From Brachynemurus nebulosus (lineage: Eukaryota > Arthropoda > Insecta > Neuroptera > Myrmeleontidae): a stretch of 64,000 nt of DNA. Location of the stretch: NCBI GenBank assembly GCA_035578155.1, contig JAPWDM010000077.1, positions 62,001 through 126,000 on the forward strand, given 5' to 3'. A program made the translations under genes and the position numbers. The number at the start of each line of letters is the position of its first letter. Positions within the stretch are counted from its first letter, which is position 1. Below the pieces are notes generated by a model, which was given only the letters and a program-made list of their open reading frames with translations, was not told the DNA's origin and ran no database searches. Positions 40,801 to 49,491 of the stretch are shown here, piece after piece.

Positions 40801-41287
40801 CGCTGAAGATATCCCGTATCTTCGTCTGCAGTCGGGCCTCGCAAAGCAACTGCATGTCCTCCACAGCTTCTGGCCCTGCTGCTTCGGACACCCTGGCTTC
40901 ATCTGCGAGCCATCTCATTGGTCTAAGGCGACCTGATCTGTCGACCAGAGCGCGCCTAGCCCGCCGAACGAACTCCACCTCGGACACGGACACACCAAAC
41001 CTTCTGCAGAATTCTGCATAGGTCTTTCTCCATCCACCCCGCGGCATCCTTCGGAATCTCACGGCAACAGCCTTGAGGACGTTCCTCGGCCAGTCGAGCT
41101 CAGACCCGTCGACACTGGCGAGAACCGTCTCGAAGGAGACAGCAGGGGAGGACAGATGTGCGGCAGGCGTGGCCGCAGGCTGGGCAGTTTCTGCCACTGC
41201 ACAAACCTCAGAAGGACATTGGCGCTCTGCGTGGGTTGTTTTCTGTCTTTTACAACCAGAGCTGCTCCCAATGTCCGAACCCTCCAT
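37835..41287 (-). CDS. reverse transcriptase with restriction-like endonuclease
   Basis: A single intact ORF of 1,150 codons from ATG 41287, which has CCC two bases upstream; the reading frame also stays open to a TTG at 41302. In order: an N-terminal 320 residues with no classical zinc finger but a basic, possibly helix-turn-helix segment (GWRKTYAEFCRRFGVSVSEV); reverse transcriptase motifs YLIPKG, DFRPITCMSNLYKL, motif A TWIDVKKAFDSVDHEYL, motif B KRGILQGDSLSPLLFVLCMD and motif C LLFIDDLKLFAE (around residue 630) with both catalytic Asp; a thumb region; a CCHC-type knuckle CPHCSGANKTVDHLASRC (about 930); and a PD-(D/E)XK endonuclease RPDIVVFDKKR...ITIIEIGITSQ (about 1015). All key residues are present, so the enzyme could be active. 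It would nick target DNA and prime reverse transcription on it. Confidence 0.95.
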   Translation of the reverse strand: MEGSDIGSSSGCKRQKTTHAERQCPSEVCAVAETAQPAATPAAHLSSPAVSFETVLASVDGSELDWPRNVLKAVAVRFRRMPRGGWRKTYAEFCRRFGVSVSEVEFVRRARRALVDRSGRLRPMRWLADEARVSEAAGPEAVEDMQLLCEARLQTKIRDIFSEQLAAIEKIPVESVERTRKLYSGQRDEITLEVINKTIESHLADHPVLDMEGVARLLQAAQLTYKAATERGRNPSGWRERVEQKIEKDMLSSRLLSQHRTGQPLLPEDLKRVRGLMRSYGLNIDSDRDIVIAVSRLDERVNVARRRLEAFDSRKASFLANRNFEVNRSQFYRSLSDKKQVKHDVPETEVRGFWSAMWEPREKPEEIASFDEYLLDYSSGSLPSKAFLSYDEFVDVISRLPAWKAPGVDGVYNFFITRMTAVHRVLYQVIQKACLFGYSQPDWLYLGITYLIPKGIPTQGKDFRPITCMSNLYKLTTKCVTLLLREIVELRGLLAENQLGTVRKVQGAKEQALINLALCRSSGNKLKTTWIDVKKAFDSVDHEYLLACIQKLDLPSWMTSFLGTLVSRWKVDVRDGRASLFTKSVKRGILQGDSLSPLLFVLCMDPLSRKLNGNYPIVSCHAKSNSFGVNHLLFIDDLKLFAESDETMVALVKETKRFMSAVGLDLNRDKSATNVRVCAEDARLLEGLDGYKYLGIVEDSSSRLSSDTFEQVRKELLARVESLCKTRLYSKNLFRAINEYAISLVNYYVGVLKLEPEAFGRLDKEIRGALIKHGIHKQPSCKERLYMPRSQFGRGLHSVELKSELMLASLFYTLSESKNSSARRAAILNQEEEDKTHLALIIPYLRNKYKLEGMVDTKTIKNSQQRLLSSEIMTRELHKRLHMACENELVDVSTSSAWLKHGTISAREEAALCALQDRNIFMGKTMRCPHCSGANKTVDHLASRCDRLLSHEYTERHNDVLRSIHLAVCRQYGITKNRHIRKHSVQQVILTEDVEIRVDTRIKTNVKVQYNRPDIVVFDKKRREITIIEIGITSQDRLHTVETEKKRKYDLLANELGLIYKSSTKIIPYVMTWDGIVTKYHNRYAKMLGISPNIHAYIQSRVLRKTLECVSFDRRRGTEDLGETLGETVMGGQVLVGDGQNGMAGEATAV

Positions 41288-41288
41288 T

Positions 41289-41291
41289 GGG
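41289..41291 (-). promoter_or_regulatory. CCC-like start-site motif, retrotransposon
   Basis: CCC lies one base upstream of the retrotransposon ATG 41287, as in the host genes, and decides this start over the upstream TTG. Confidence 0.4.
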
Positions 41292-41412
41292 TGATCAGAC
41301 AAAGAACAATGCTAGATATAATACGGGAAAAAGTGATGGCGGAAACGCTTCAAAGGTAAGGAGATCAGCGGGCGAGGAGAGATTAGAGGATAGTGATGAC
41401 AAGCGCAAGAGG

Positions 41413-41772
41413 ATGAAAGTGGCTCTATGTGATGAGAAGTCAGCCTGTAATACTAATAAATTGGATCAGGAAAATCATGGCGAGCAGGGCCTTGCAGCGA
41501 AGAATGCTGAGGGAAGGGCTGCTATTGAGACTGCGTTCATGAACGGAGACAAGAAACACCACGAGGTCAGGTACTTTGTAGCTGTAGATGTGCTTCCCAG
41601 CAAGAGAAACGAGAAAAAGCTTTATGTTGATGGGCCTATAAAGGAGTACTTGAGGGTTGTCAATTCCTGGGAGAAGAAGAACGGTTCTATGAGCGTGGAG
41701 GTTAGGGCAAGGAAGAAGAAGGAGGTGCAGGCATTTCTTCGTGACTACTATGCGAAACAAGAAGGTGAATAA
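41413..41772 (+). CDS. small basic protein, unrecognised
   Basis: A 119-codon ORF from the first in-frame ATG, 41413. It is charged throughout. The C-terminal 65 residues (HEVRYFVAVDVLPSKRNEKK, then LYVDGPIKEYLRVVNSWEKK) look like a small compact domain ending in a basic helix (EVRARKKKEVQAFLRDYYAK). The frame stays open upstream into the retrotransposon, where it is antisense. A better start may be ATG 41336 in another frame (MAETLQ), joined by a 38-base GTAAGG...GATAG intron at 41356-41393 to give MAETLQ-S-DDKRKRMKV. That is untested. There is no signal peptide, and no family is recognised. The retrotransposon has inserted immediately in front, so its promoter may be displaced. Confidence 0.6.
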   Translation: MKVALCDEKSACNTNKLDQENHGEQGLAAKNAEGRAAIETAFMNGDKKHHEVRYFVAVDVLPSKRNEKKLYVDGPIKEYLRVVNSWEKKNGSMSVEVRARKKKEVQAFLRDYYAKQEGE

Positions 41773-42372
41773 ATGGTTTAGTTTGTTATACTGATCATAA
41801 AGGTTACAGGTGTGTAGGCTTGTGTATTTCAAACATTTACGAAACATGGAGAATCTTGAAAGCACGCACCATCTTATTTTCCCTGATAGAGCTCTATAGG
41901 GTATTCTACCCTAACAGTACGTAATCCAAACATTCCTTTTGCCTGAACACCGGTATTTTTCATGTCAGCTAACTAACTAGCCCAGAATGCTCCAGTGGCT
42001 GCCGCTCGTAATTTCTCTTTTTCCATTTTTTACGGATTTTGTCAATCAGCGAGAATAGCAGAGTCTTTCATAGCCTTTAAGTGGACCGTACTACCATCTA
42101 GTACATTTATTTCAGATATAAGACACTAGCCACTTAGATCACTGGCAGATATTCCTGAAACTCCATAATTATGGTTCAGAAGCAGCAAAAATATAAATAA
42201 AGGGAGGCGATCTCGTTATTGATACCGTTACCGTATTGAAGTAATGGAATAATACGGAGGACACACTCTGTAATACGCTCATATCTCCAGAAATTGGCCT
42301 TGTCACACCACCTAGTCAATATCTGTGACTCTCATCTTACGCACGCCCTTCATGTTCTACCACAGTCCAAAA
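41773..42372. other. intergenic
   Basis: About 600 bases without a supported gene, running from the stop of the small basic gene to the tRNA-like repeat. Confidence 0.6.
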
Positions 42373-42492
42373 ACCGAGGCCACGAAGGTATGGTGTATGG
42401 TGGCCCTACAGGGGCCGTGGTCCAGGGGAGGGTCTTTAGCGGGTACAAATCCCACAGTACCGTCACGGAGTCCCTCCCTTGATGATTCTCAT
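42373..42492 (+). repeat. dispersed repeat with tRNA T-arm-like hairpin, copy 1
   Basis: This shares a block with 61142-61270 in reverse orientation: ACCGAGGCCACGAAGGTATGG, then a GGCCCTACAGGGGCC hairpin, then GGGTACAAATCCCAC and a TCACGGAGTCCCTCCC tail. The stem GCGGG-TACAAAT-CCCAC (42439-42455) has the 5-7-5 layout of a tRNA T arm. TGGTGGC upstream could pair with the seven bases after it, like an acceptor stem. A 6-base insertion (GTATGG duplicated) separates it from copy 2. The copy is too divergent and too short in the middle for a working tRNA. Confidence 0.7.
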
Positions 42493-42876
42493 TTAAAGAT
42501 TTTATCTCACCTAAAAAAAAGTTCTGCCACAGTTCATTAAAAAGTAATCCGCCACATTATGACGGTCAAAGGAAGCAGAGCCCAGTGCTTTATAGGGAGC
42601 TATGATGAAGTGTGCTGTGTATGGAAAAAGTAGAGTGTATCAACACACCAGTTATAGCTATGGCAATTATGTGTATTTTTTCCTGGGTACTTAGAAGTGG
42701 AAGTTATGGCAACTCGCTCTTGAACAGTCTTTCAGTGCCTCAGTGAAAGACTAAGGACATTTGATACTATGCGCTCTGAGAATAGGCAGACATGGGAACA
42801 TAGAAGAACGACCCAACATGAGACTGTGGAACATTCAGCTCTTCTTCTTCTCTTGCATTTTTTTCGCACTATTTGA

Positions 42877-42880
42877 CCCC
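42877..42880 (+). promoter_or_regulatory. CCC-like start-site motif, locus D
   Basis: CCCC lies seven bases upstream of ATG 42888 and favours that start. Confidence 0.45.
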
Positions 42881-42887
42881 ATATTAC

Positions 42888-45221
42888 ATGTTTGGATTGA
42901 ACCTGAAAACGATAATAATGAACCATACCATATATGCCCTACTTATCACCCAAAACAAAATAGTGTCTGCCTCATCGTTCGATGCAGTTGCTAGCGCCTC
43001 AACTTCTGGTGCTACTGTCCCGTTAGATGCCCCCTCACCTTTACCTGTGACAGCAGATTATGACACAAGAGATTTGGAGATGGTCTATGCGGTGTTAAGG
43101 TCTCGCAGAGTAAAGAGCATAGTAGATGAGGTTGTGGAGAGGCCCTGCGGGATATATGATGATATTTTTCAGGGTTACAAAAAGGACTGGTGTTGGAGAG
43201 TAGGAGAATCATTCTCACACTACCGTGATATGAAGTACCGAAGAAGAGATTCGTGTATTAGCCGAGCTAATAGTGTAAAGAGCGAATACAGCGATATATC
43301 CGACCGTGAGTCTAGGAAAGAACATGAGAAGCAGTTAGAAACAGCAGCCAGAGATTTCTATGTGAGAGTACTGGAAACGGAATATAGGCACTTACAAGAG
43401 AACGTTCCTTGCGACTTGAAGGAAGGTTTTCATCAAAACATCATAACAGTACTAGTATGTGTCGCCGCATCCACACATAAGTGTGATGAAGGAACTATAA
43501 TGGATTTGGGAGATGTAGATAAGAGCCAAAATACTTTTTCAAGCGAGAAATCGCCCGGTGCGACAGATGAAAGGGAACCTGGAGATTCTCAAGACGACAA
43601 GGCCCTGAGTGGCAGTATGAAGTCCTTCAACCTTGGAATCTGTCCGTGTCTCGCTAACATCTTTTTCTGGATGTTTCCCCATCTTCATACTGAGTATGAG
43701 GGGTATGAGGAGGTCATAGCCTACATGTTTGAGGTTTGTACCAGAAGACTTGATCTGACGACCATCAGTTGGGAGGTCCTTGATAAGCTCTTCGCTTCGA
43801 TGGGATTGAAGGTATGTGATATTCCTGCTAATCCTCGGACCATCAACCTTGAATACCCTGATCCTTCTCATTTTCGCCGAAAAAATTTCCCTTTGAGACA
43901 TCACAATGCCTGGGACACTTATGTAGATGGTGAAAGGGACGATACAGCACCAGCCGATGTTCTTGAGTTCCTGATAGACTATACTGCCTATAGAAGTGAG
44001 CCAGGGAACAGCAAAAGCGAGAGAAGCGAGACGGTGATGACAGAACGCCTTCATTGGAGTATTTTGATCGAGATTCTGAGAGGCTTAGAAGTGAAAACTT
44101 TAGTACTCAGGGTAGTCAACACAGATTACTGCTGTAGAATCTCTAGCCTTCCTATAGAGGATTATTTTTCCGCTGGTAGTTACAATGAGTTGCTTGAACT
44201 GGACCGCTCGAAAAGCGCATGCATGTTCCTAGATCGCATCCCAATTCGGAATGCTTCCCTCTATCTATCCTACATAACCAAGCCTATTATTTACTCTCTA
44301 AGAAAACTAGTGGGCAAGAAGCTTGATATCACGGTCAAAAACATTCTAACCGACAACATCGGGCTTGTCCAGGAGCTGTTTCAGAATCAGCAGGGAAGTG
44401 TCACTCTATTTTTACCTGAGGGTAACGGAGAAATAGAGGGCACCTGGATGTTAATCGAGGAAATGAGAGCGCCTTTCAGTATCGTCGTCGATGTCTCATC
44501 CTCAGAAAGAAACAGCGAAGAAGTGATATTGAAAAGCTTGTTGGAGAAGATGGTAAAAAAAGACCTCGCGGCGAAGCTTGAGTCTATTATCCTAAACTTT
44601 TCCTACAACCAGGCATGGAGGCTAAAGAGGACATGCAGTTCTCCGATAGCAAACATCTCAAGGTATGATTCTCGCGTCATGAGACTATTTCGTTTTTTCC
44701 CCTTGAAAGTACTCCCGAACTTCTTAACCTGGTCCCGTGATCTTTCCAGGATGTTCTTTTCTGTGTGTCAAGTTAAGAAAGTCATACTGTTTTTTACTGA
44801 AGGAAATTTCTGGATCAAGTACGTCTCTGACAGATACCACGGCTTCAAAGCCCTGCCCGAGACCTCATGCTACTTCTTTGAAAAGAAGCTGACATCAGAA
44901 GATGCTCATACCCTGAGCTTGGTGAAATCGAGTATACTTGTGCTTGAGAGTGTTTGTTTGACGGAGGAGTTCGTGGTTGCTCTTACGACATACTTTGCCA
45001 AGAAGGAGATGAAAAAGCTCGAGAGTGTGGAGATTGTTGTCCGAAGAAGCAGCTTCCGTGTGATGCATGGAGAGCGTGCATTCGAACATACCTCTAAGAA
45101 AACAGATTATAAGGTATTATTTGATCTTCTATTCAAACAAGCCGTAAAGGTCTTCTTTAATGGAGTTTTTCAAAAGTCCCGTTACTCTACGCTCCCAGTC
45201 TTTCAAGGCACCAGATGGTAG
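42888..45221 (+). CDS. long secreted-type protein, unrecognised (locus D)
   Basis: A clean 777-codon ORF from ATG 42888. The N-terminus MFGLNLKTIIMNHTIYALLI, followed by TQNKIVSAS, is compatible with a signal peptide cut after Ala-Ser. A rival hydrophobic leader (MRLWNIQLFFFSCIFFALFD, ATG 42819) lies in another frame. Next come a Ser/Ala/Pro linker, then charged helical sequence, FNLGICPCLANIFFWMFPHL near residue 245, and a C-terminal half with strand-helix units resembling degenerate leucine-rich repeats (VKTLVLRVVNTDYCCRISSL, SLVKSSILVLESVCLTEEFV). Beyond the stop at 45221, coding-like sequence continues in two other frames to 45507, so the C-terminus may have been lost through frameshifts. 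It resembles loci A, B, C and E in size and style. Its function is unknown; secretion into the host or the spore is a guess. Confidence 0.72.
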   Translation: MFGLNLKTIIMNHTIYALLITQNKIVSASSFDAVASASTSGATVPLDAPSPLPVTADYDTRDLEMVYAVLRSRRVKSIVDEVVERPCGIYDDIFQGYKKDWCWRVGESFSHYRDMKYRRRDSCISRANSVKSEYSDISDRESRKEHEKQLETAARDFYVRVLETEYRHLQENVPCDLKEGFHQNIITVLVCVAASTHKCDEGTIMDLGDVDKSQNTFSSEKSPGATDEREPGDSQDDKALSGSMKSFNLGICPCLANIFFWMFPHLHTEYEGYEEVIAYMFEVCTRRLDLTTISWEVLDKLFASMGLKVCDIPANPRTINLEYPDPSHFRRKNFPLRHHNAWDTYVDGERDDTAPADVLEFLIDYTAYRSEPGNSKSERSETVMTERLHWSILIEILRGLEVKTLVLRVVNTDYCCRISSLPIEDYFSAGSYNELLELDRSKSACMFLDRIPIRNASLYLSYITKPIIYSLRKLVGKKLDITVKNILTDNIGLVQELFQNQQGSVTLFLPEGNGEIEGTWMLIEEMRAPFSIVVDVSSSERNSEEVILKSLLEKMVKKDLAAKLESIILNFSYNQAWRLKRTCSSPIANISRYDSRVMRLFRFFPLKVLPNFLTWSRDLSRMFFSVCQVKKVILFFTEGNFWIKYVSDRYHGFKALPETSCYFFEKKLTSEDAHTLSLVKSSILVLESVCLTEEFVVALTTYFAKKEMKKLESVEIVVRRSSFRVMHGERAFEHTSKKTDYKVLFDLLFKQAVKVFFNGVFQKSRYSTLPVFQGTRW

Positions 45222-45507
45222 AAGAGCACAGGGATAGCGTGAGAATCTGGCTGTGCTCTTTCTTAAATGCATTCTGGCAGTCTAAGGCCATGATTCGTGA
45301 TCTGGCTACTTGTATCATCTGTTCTTATACTATAAGTTCCAAGTCGTCATTAAAAATAGGATCTATCGTAGGGATGTTATATATGCTGCAATTCAGTGTC
45401 GAAGTTTACAAGGGCTAGATCGAGAACAGACCCTAAGGGTCAGTCTTGACACTACCTTAAAGGTTACTATGATGGACTATTCGAATTTTGGCAGCAACGA
45501 TGTGTAA
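45215..45507 (+). pseudogene. possible detached C-terminus of locus D
   Basis: This starts where locus D stops. One frame reads VEEHRDSVRIWLCSFLNAFW to about 45325. A second frame then continues FQVVIKNRIYRRDVIYAAIQ and ends DYSNFGSNDV-stop at 45507. The pieces meet with two one-base shifts and look like true protein. Together they would add about 95 residues to locus D. Chance is not excluded. Confidence 0.4.
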
Positions 45508-46070
45508 ATTAGCCGTTTCCGGGTTTTATACTTTTTGAGAGTGCATGGTTATTAATTGATTCACGATTTTTTGTTTAATACTCGACTTGCCTAAGTGTGA
45601 TTTTTATGATACTCATTTAGTCTTCTATCAGGTGATACCCATCACGAGTCGCTGAAAAATTGTTTACCATTCAGGTTACCGGGCATTTAGTTAGCGGTCG
45701 CTATCTATTTGAAGAGATCACTTAACTTTTGTAATATGTGGAAGATTAGAGATACTATGCCTATTCATTTGATTAAAAGGTTACTTATAAGAATGATACT
45801 GGATGTGGTTTTGAGCTCCAATGATTAGTGTTAATCTTGACCCTGTTCATAAAGGCCTTGACATCTACCCATGGGTTGTCTATATGAACCGTTGCTTCCA
45901 CCTTTTGCGGTACAAGTAACACACAAACATATAGATGTGACTCTGTACCTTACGATCTGACACTATTTCATTTCGGGTATTTTACAGTAGTTAAGCACAA
46001 TTTTTACCCGATCAAAAACATGTTTCGAGTATCATTAACAGAAAAATGATCTATTTCTTTCACTGCTCAT
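45508..46070. other. intergenic between convergent genes
   Basis: About 560 AT-rich bases between the ends of locus D and the convergent membrane-protein gene. Nothing recognised. Confidence 0.65.
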
Positions 46071-47084
46071 TTAATTGCGTTTCACAATGGCACTGCTATT
46101 GTCGAACTCAACGTGTGGCGAGATTAATGGGATCTCATTGTAATCCTGCTCCTGTATGCTACAGGTATACCCATTCATGTTCATGTCCTCAAAGGTGTTT
46201 TCTTCAGCTGCCTTTTCTACGGTCTCCCTCAGGGGACAGAGGTAGTTCGACAGGGAAACATACAGTCCGAGCTGTGTCCCAAACTGCAACGCCATCAGCA
46301 CCTCTAAGTACAGGTCGGTGATCTTGAACGGAAAGCTAATAAGATTAACTCCGTACTTGAAAGAACAAAAGAAGAGAAGAGTGTAGAGCAGAGTTTTTCT
46401 AGAATTAGATCTTTCCTTCGAGGTTGTCTCAGCGTCCTTTACAGACAAAACGAGTAGGATCGTGCTCGCAAGAACACACTCGAATATGCTTATCATCTCT
46501 ATCATGAAAATCATAATATCATCATAGACTTTTTCCTTTTTGATAAAAAGATACGAGATAAAGAAGAGTCGCATAACAGCCCATAGTTTTGGAATAACGT
46601 TCACGGAGCATCTCAAAAGCATCCTTATGTCACTTTGATCCCTCATTGCCGTTCCGGTTGTCACTGCGATTAATACGCCCGAAATCAGAAGACCTTCGGC
46701 GATCCAGAGTGCAGCAATCATGATCTGAGACAGATCGAAGACATGCCTGCCTATCTTGACTGCTTTTGCCACAGAGAATTGTCTTATGAGTTCTATGGCA
46801 GACCTCCTGGGAGTATTTTCATCTGTAAGATAAGCGAGTGATCCAAGGTAGATAAGAAAGGCCAGTGCTGAACCATTCACCATCCAGAGCGCTATCAACC
46901 TGAAGCCGCCTCTCAGAGGATTAGCCTTCGGCTTATCAGAAATCAAACACCTCCTCAGCATCGTCAGAAGAACCATGCTCATTAGGACCGTCGCTGTAAT
47001 GTTATTGCTCTTGTTGGCAGTCATCAGATCCTCATCTCCCATCTTGTGTTTACCTGAATTTTCAGTTTTTATGTCTTGTTTCAT
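46071..47084 (-). CDS. polytopic membrane protein, about seven TM segments
   Basis: A clean 337-codon ORF from ATG 47084. A 28-residue hydrophilic N-terminus is followed by about seven hydrophobic segments: TATVLMSMVLLTML; LIALWMVNGSALAFLIYLGS; IMIAALWIAEGLLISGVLIA; KLWAVMRLFFISYLF; IFMIEMISIFECVLASTILL; LLYTLLFFCSFKYGVNLISF; YLEVLMALQFGTQLGLYVSL. It ends with a 50-residue acidic cytosol-type tail. No transporter signature is seen. The overall layout (charged N-terminus, seven helices, soluble tail) is receptor-like, but that is not evidence of function. The second polytopic gene at 54179 is similar in size and could be a distant relative. There is no CCC motif at this start. Confidence 0.75.
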   Translation of the reverse strand: MKQDIKTENSGKHKMGDEDLMTANKSNNITATVLMSMVLLTMLRRCLISDKPKANPLRGGFRLIALWMVNGSALAFLIYLGSLAYLTDENTPRRSAIELIRQFSVAKAVKIGRHVFDLSQIMIAALWIAEGLLISGVLIAVTTGTAMRDQSDIRMLLRCSVNVIPKLWAVMRLFFISYLFIKKEKVYDDIMIFMIEMISIFECVLASTILLVLSVKDAETTSKERSNSRKTLLYTLLFFCSFKYGVNLISFPFKITDLYLEVLMALQFGTQLGLYVSLSNYLCPLRETVEKAAEENTFEDMNMNGYTCSIQEQDYNEIPLISPHVEFDNSSAIVKRN

Positions 47085-47385
47085 ATTTCAGCACTTGATG
47101 GTACGAGTGTTTCACCTTTATCGTTTCAAACTCCCCATAATAACAGCCCACGTACGTTTTTTTTTTGCTGTCAAACATCACAATAAGACATTTGAACACT
47201 ATAATAGTCTAGTCAGCAAAGATTTCCTTGTGATAGATTATATGAACGAAGAGGCTATAATGAGGGTTTTCTACCTACCAAGTAAAGGAAATCCTGTTCA
47301 TTGACCGCGAATCACATAGTCAAAAAAATGACGGATAACCTACGCCTCGGTAGAGAAAAAAAGCTTTACGGATGCCGTGAAGTGG
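47085..47385. other. intergenic, no gene supported
   Basis: A plus-strand ORF at 46975-47304 reads through this stretch, but its first half is antisense to the membrane-protein gene, so it is not called. Nothing else was recognised. Confidence 0.5.
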
Positions 47386-47598
47386 CTAAAAGATGCTGAG
47401 TATTTCATCAAGCTTTGCTCTCAGCTCTAGCACAGCGTTCATTCTCATGTCATCTCGCATTACGAAAAAGTATCTTTCCAAACCTAGAAAACAAGATGGG
47501 TGAGACAGCGTGTTGTATTCTGATAGCAAACGTAAGTACTCACTTTCTGCAATAAAGTATTTTTTAATATTCTTCAAATGACAACGCCTCCTTTTCAC
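47386..47598 (-). CDS. small ORF without ATG, uncertain
   Basis: Seventy open codons reading RCHLKNIKKYFIAESEYLRL and ending LELRAKLDEILSIF. The composition is protein-like, but the first codon is GTG and a stop lies immediately upstream, so it has no eukaryotic start. It could be a last exon or the frameshifted tail of the upstream gene (47646), but I found no splice solution that keeps frame. Confidence 0.25.
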   Translation of the reverse strand: MKRRRCHLKNIKKYFIAESEYLRLLSEYNTLSHPSCFLGLERYFFVMRDDMRMNAVLELRAKLDEILSIF

Positions 47599-47645
47599 CT
47601 ATAAAGAACAGTCTATCACATCGATATTTGTGAAAGAAATGTACC

Positions 47646-48491
47646 TCACCTCATCTTACACCTACACTGGTCATACTCACCTAGTCTGGTCAGCTCATAG
47701 TAGTATACAGACTCACAGCGGCAGATACACTCCTCCTTACCCACAATAAACGCTATACTGTCCCGGACAGCCCTGATCTCAGTTAGAACCTTGCAATCAT
47801 GGCTAGCCATGAGCCAGTTAGCGAACTCAAGAACATCCTTTGCTGCAGAAGAACATTTGGTACATGATACCGCTGTAACAAAAGGAAGCCTGACTACAGT
47901 ACAATTAGCTCCGTCATTGTTACTTACAAGACATTTCTCTCCAGGGACAGCGCCTTCTCTCTGGATCCATTTGTTTTCTCGTGTATACAATCTGTTACTG
48001 GCCCCATTTACATCCCTGTTATCAGAATATCCTATATTATTGACAGCCAGAAACAGAGAGGAGGCCTTGTTCACGTTTGCTCGGAACTTAAGCGCCATTA
48101 CACGCTGCCTATTCGTGAGCTTTGACAGGTCCTTTTGTTCATACACGTTGTGACAGTATACCCTGGGTATACTACTCTGCCTTCTTCTCTTGGCTTTACC
48201 CTTGGAACAGCCTGTGGCTCTCCTTTTTTCGCCTGTACGCTTTTGCTTAGGATCAAGATTCTTGTCAGAAAATGCCTCAGGTGTAAGCACGTCCTGTTGT
48301 ATGCTGCTCTTGAGGTATTCTACATCGTCTTCTGAGACGGGTTCAAGTGACCTGGGGGACTCTAGAAATTTCCGGATGTCGTCATGTTTTTCCATAGCAT
48401 CCTTTCGAGTCTTTCCTATATTTTTTTGCCGGGGATATTTGGAGGGAACAAAAAATCTGCAAGCCACACTCAGATAAAAGGGGCATGCCAT
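47646..48491 (-). CDS. cysteine-containing protein, unrecognised
   Basis: An open frame of 281 codons from ATG 48491; the alternative ATG 48395 gives 249. With the longer start the N-terminus MACPFYLSVACRFFVPSKYP could be a weak signal sequence. The shorter start MEKHDDIRKFLESPRSLEPV looks like an ordinary cytosolic or nuclear protein. In the middle is a basic patch (KGKAKRRRQS) that could be a nuclear localisation signal. The C-terminal half has cysteines in pairs (VSCTKCSSAAKD, ECICRCES, CRCKMR-stop), possibly zinc-binding. No family is recognised. It runs in the same direction as the membrane gene downstream. Confidence 0.65.
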   Translation of the reverse strand: MACPFYLSVACRFFVPSKYPRQKNIGKTRKDAMEKHDDIRKFLESPRSLEPVSEDDVEYLKSSIQQDVLTPEAFSDKNLDPKQKRTGEKRRATGCSKGKAKRRRQSSIPRVYCHNVYEQKDLSKLTNRQRVMALKFRANVNKASSLFLAVNNIGYSDNRDVNGASNRLYTRENKWIQREGAVPGEKCLVSNNDGANCTVVRLPFVTAVSCTKCSSAAKDVLEFANWLMASHDCKVLTEIRAVRDSIAFIVGKEECICRCESVYYYELTRLGEYDQCRCKMR

Positions 48492-48599
48492 AGCTCGCAC
48501 ATGTTGTGTCAAGTGTAGGAATCGATAAAAGGTTTAGGCCTTTGGCATGAGTAATATTGACTAAGTGTGCACTGAAACCCAGCATTTCTGTCCATCCGA

Positions 48600-49480
48600 T
48601 ACTCGAGATACTATTCCCACTCCCAAGTTATCGCTCATGGCCTGCAGCACTTCTTCCGTATCCCTTGATGTACTGATAGAGTCTCCGACAGTCAAGTGAC
48701 TGAGCTCAGAAACATTCGTTTTGTGTCAGGCAGTGATTTAATGGCCGCTGATAGAGACATAAGGCTCTAAAGTACCTGCGATTCACAACGGAAAATATAG
48801 TCCAGTGTTACTGAACAGGAGCAAGGGCCTTTTCTTGCAGCAGTAGGTTATAGTAGGTAAATCGTAGTATTATATGGTGATGCGTACTTGCTAGCATATT
48901 AATTGCAACTAGAGATCAGCCAGCGGAATCTATTCCAGGTGATAGCTCTTATCGAAAATCTTGCTTTTTGTGATTTTCAGTGATTAAGCATTTTCATTCT
49001 GTTATTTCCCACGTCGTTGTCTATGTTCTTTCCAATAATGACGGTGGTATGTATAATGTACATACTCTGTATCCACCTTTTCCTTTTCCTTTTTCATGTC
49101 TGTCTTGAAGAAGAGAAGCGCTTACTTTTATTCCGGTTGGTCTAATCGAATTTGAAACAGTAAAAGTGTAGGGATAGTCGAGTATATGAAAGCCAGAAAC
49201 TGTTGCTTGTAGGAGACCTATAAATTTGTGTTTAATTGTTTTAGAATCTCTAGAAATGTCGAGATGCCATGATCTAAAACGACCCTATATCATGATTTTT
49301 TTTCATCATCTATATGCCTACACATTAAGCGAAATATCTGGAGCATATTGAAGAAAAGCAATCTTATGATCATTATCAGATTCCATTTCAGAGAGCTCAT
49401 CTTTAAAAATACACGCACATTGTAGCAGCTGCGGCGAGGCTCCTGAAACACTTTCAAAACGGAGATAAAATTTCCGAAGG
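48600..49480. other. intergenic, divergent promoter region
   Basis: About 0.9 kb between divergently transcribed genes. AAAATTTCC lies about 20 bases upstream of ATG 49492. Otherwise nothing recognised. Confidence 0.6.
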
Positions 49481-49491
49481 CAAGGATAGCT

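Larger units (their letters stand above)
37796..41300 (-). mobile_element. full-length RLE-type non-LTR retrotransposon
   Basis: The 3' boundary is set by homology with the truncated copy, which stops at CTTCTAATAAATA (about 37796). The 5' boundary is not directly visible. It must lie between the start codon at 41287 and the coding frame of the next gene at about 41400. One ORF fills the element. The 3' end is a short AATAAATA-type tail with no long poly(A). It sits tail to tail against the PAP relic, within 3 bases of its stop, and head to head with the small gene at 41413. It belongs to the elements with a C-terminal restriction-like endonuclease (R2/R4/NeSL-type); the exact clade needs a tree. 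Confidence 0.92.

Noticed and set aside
46975..47304. Plus-strand ORF with a signal-peptide-like start (MLIRTVAVMLLLLLAVIRSS)
   Set aside because: It lies antisense to the N-terminal coding part of the membrane-protein gene, where hydrophobic codons on one strand often mirror as hydrophobic on the other. It has no start motif.
47586..47650. Intron joining the 47646 gene to the 70-codon ORF at 47386-47598
   Set aside because: GTGAGT and TTATAG words exist, but no combination preserves the reading frame of the downstream ORF.
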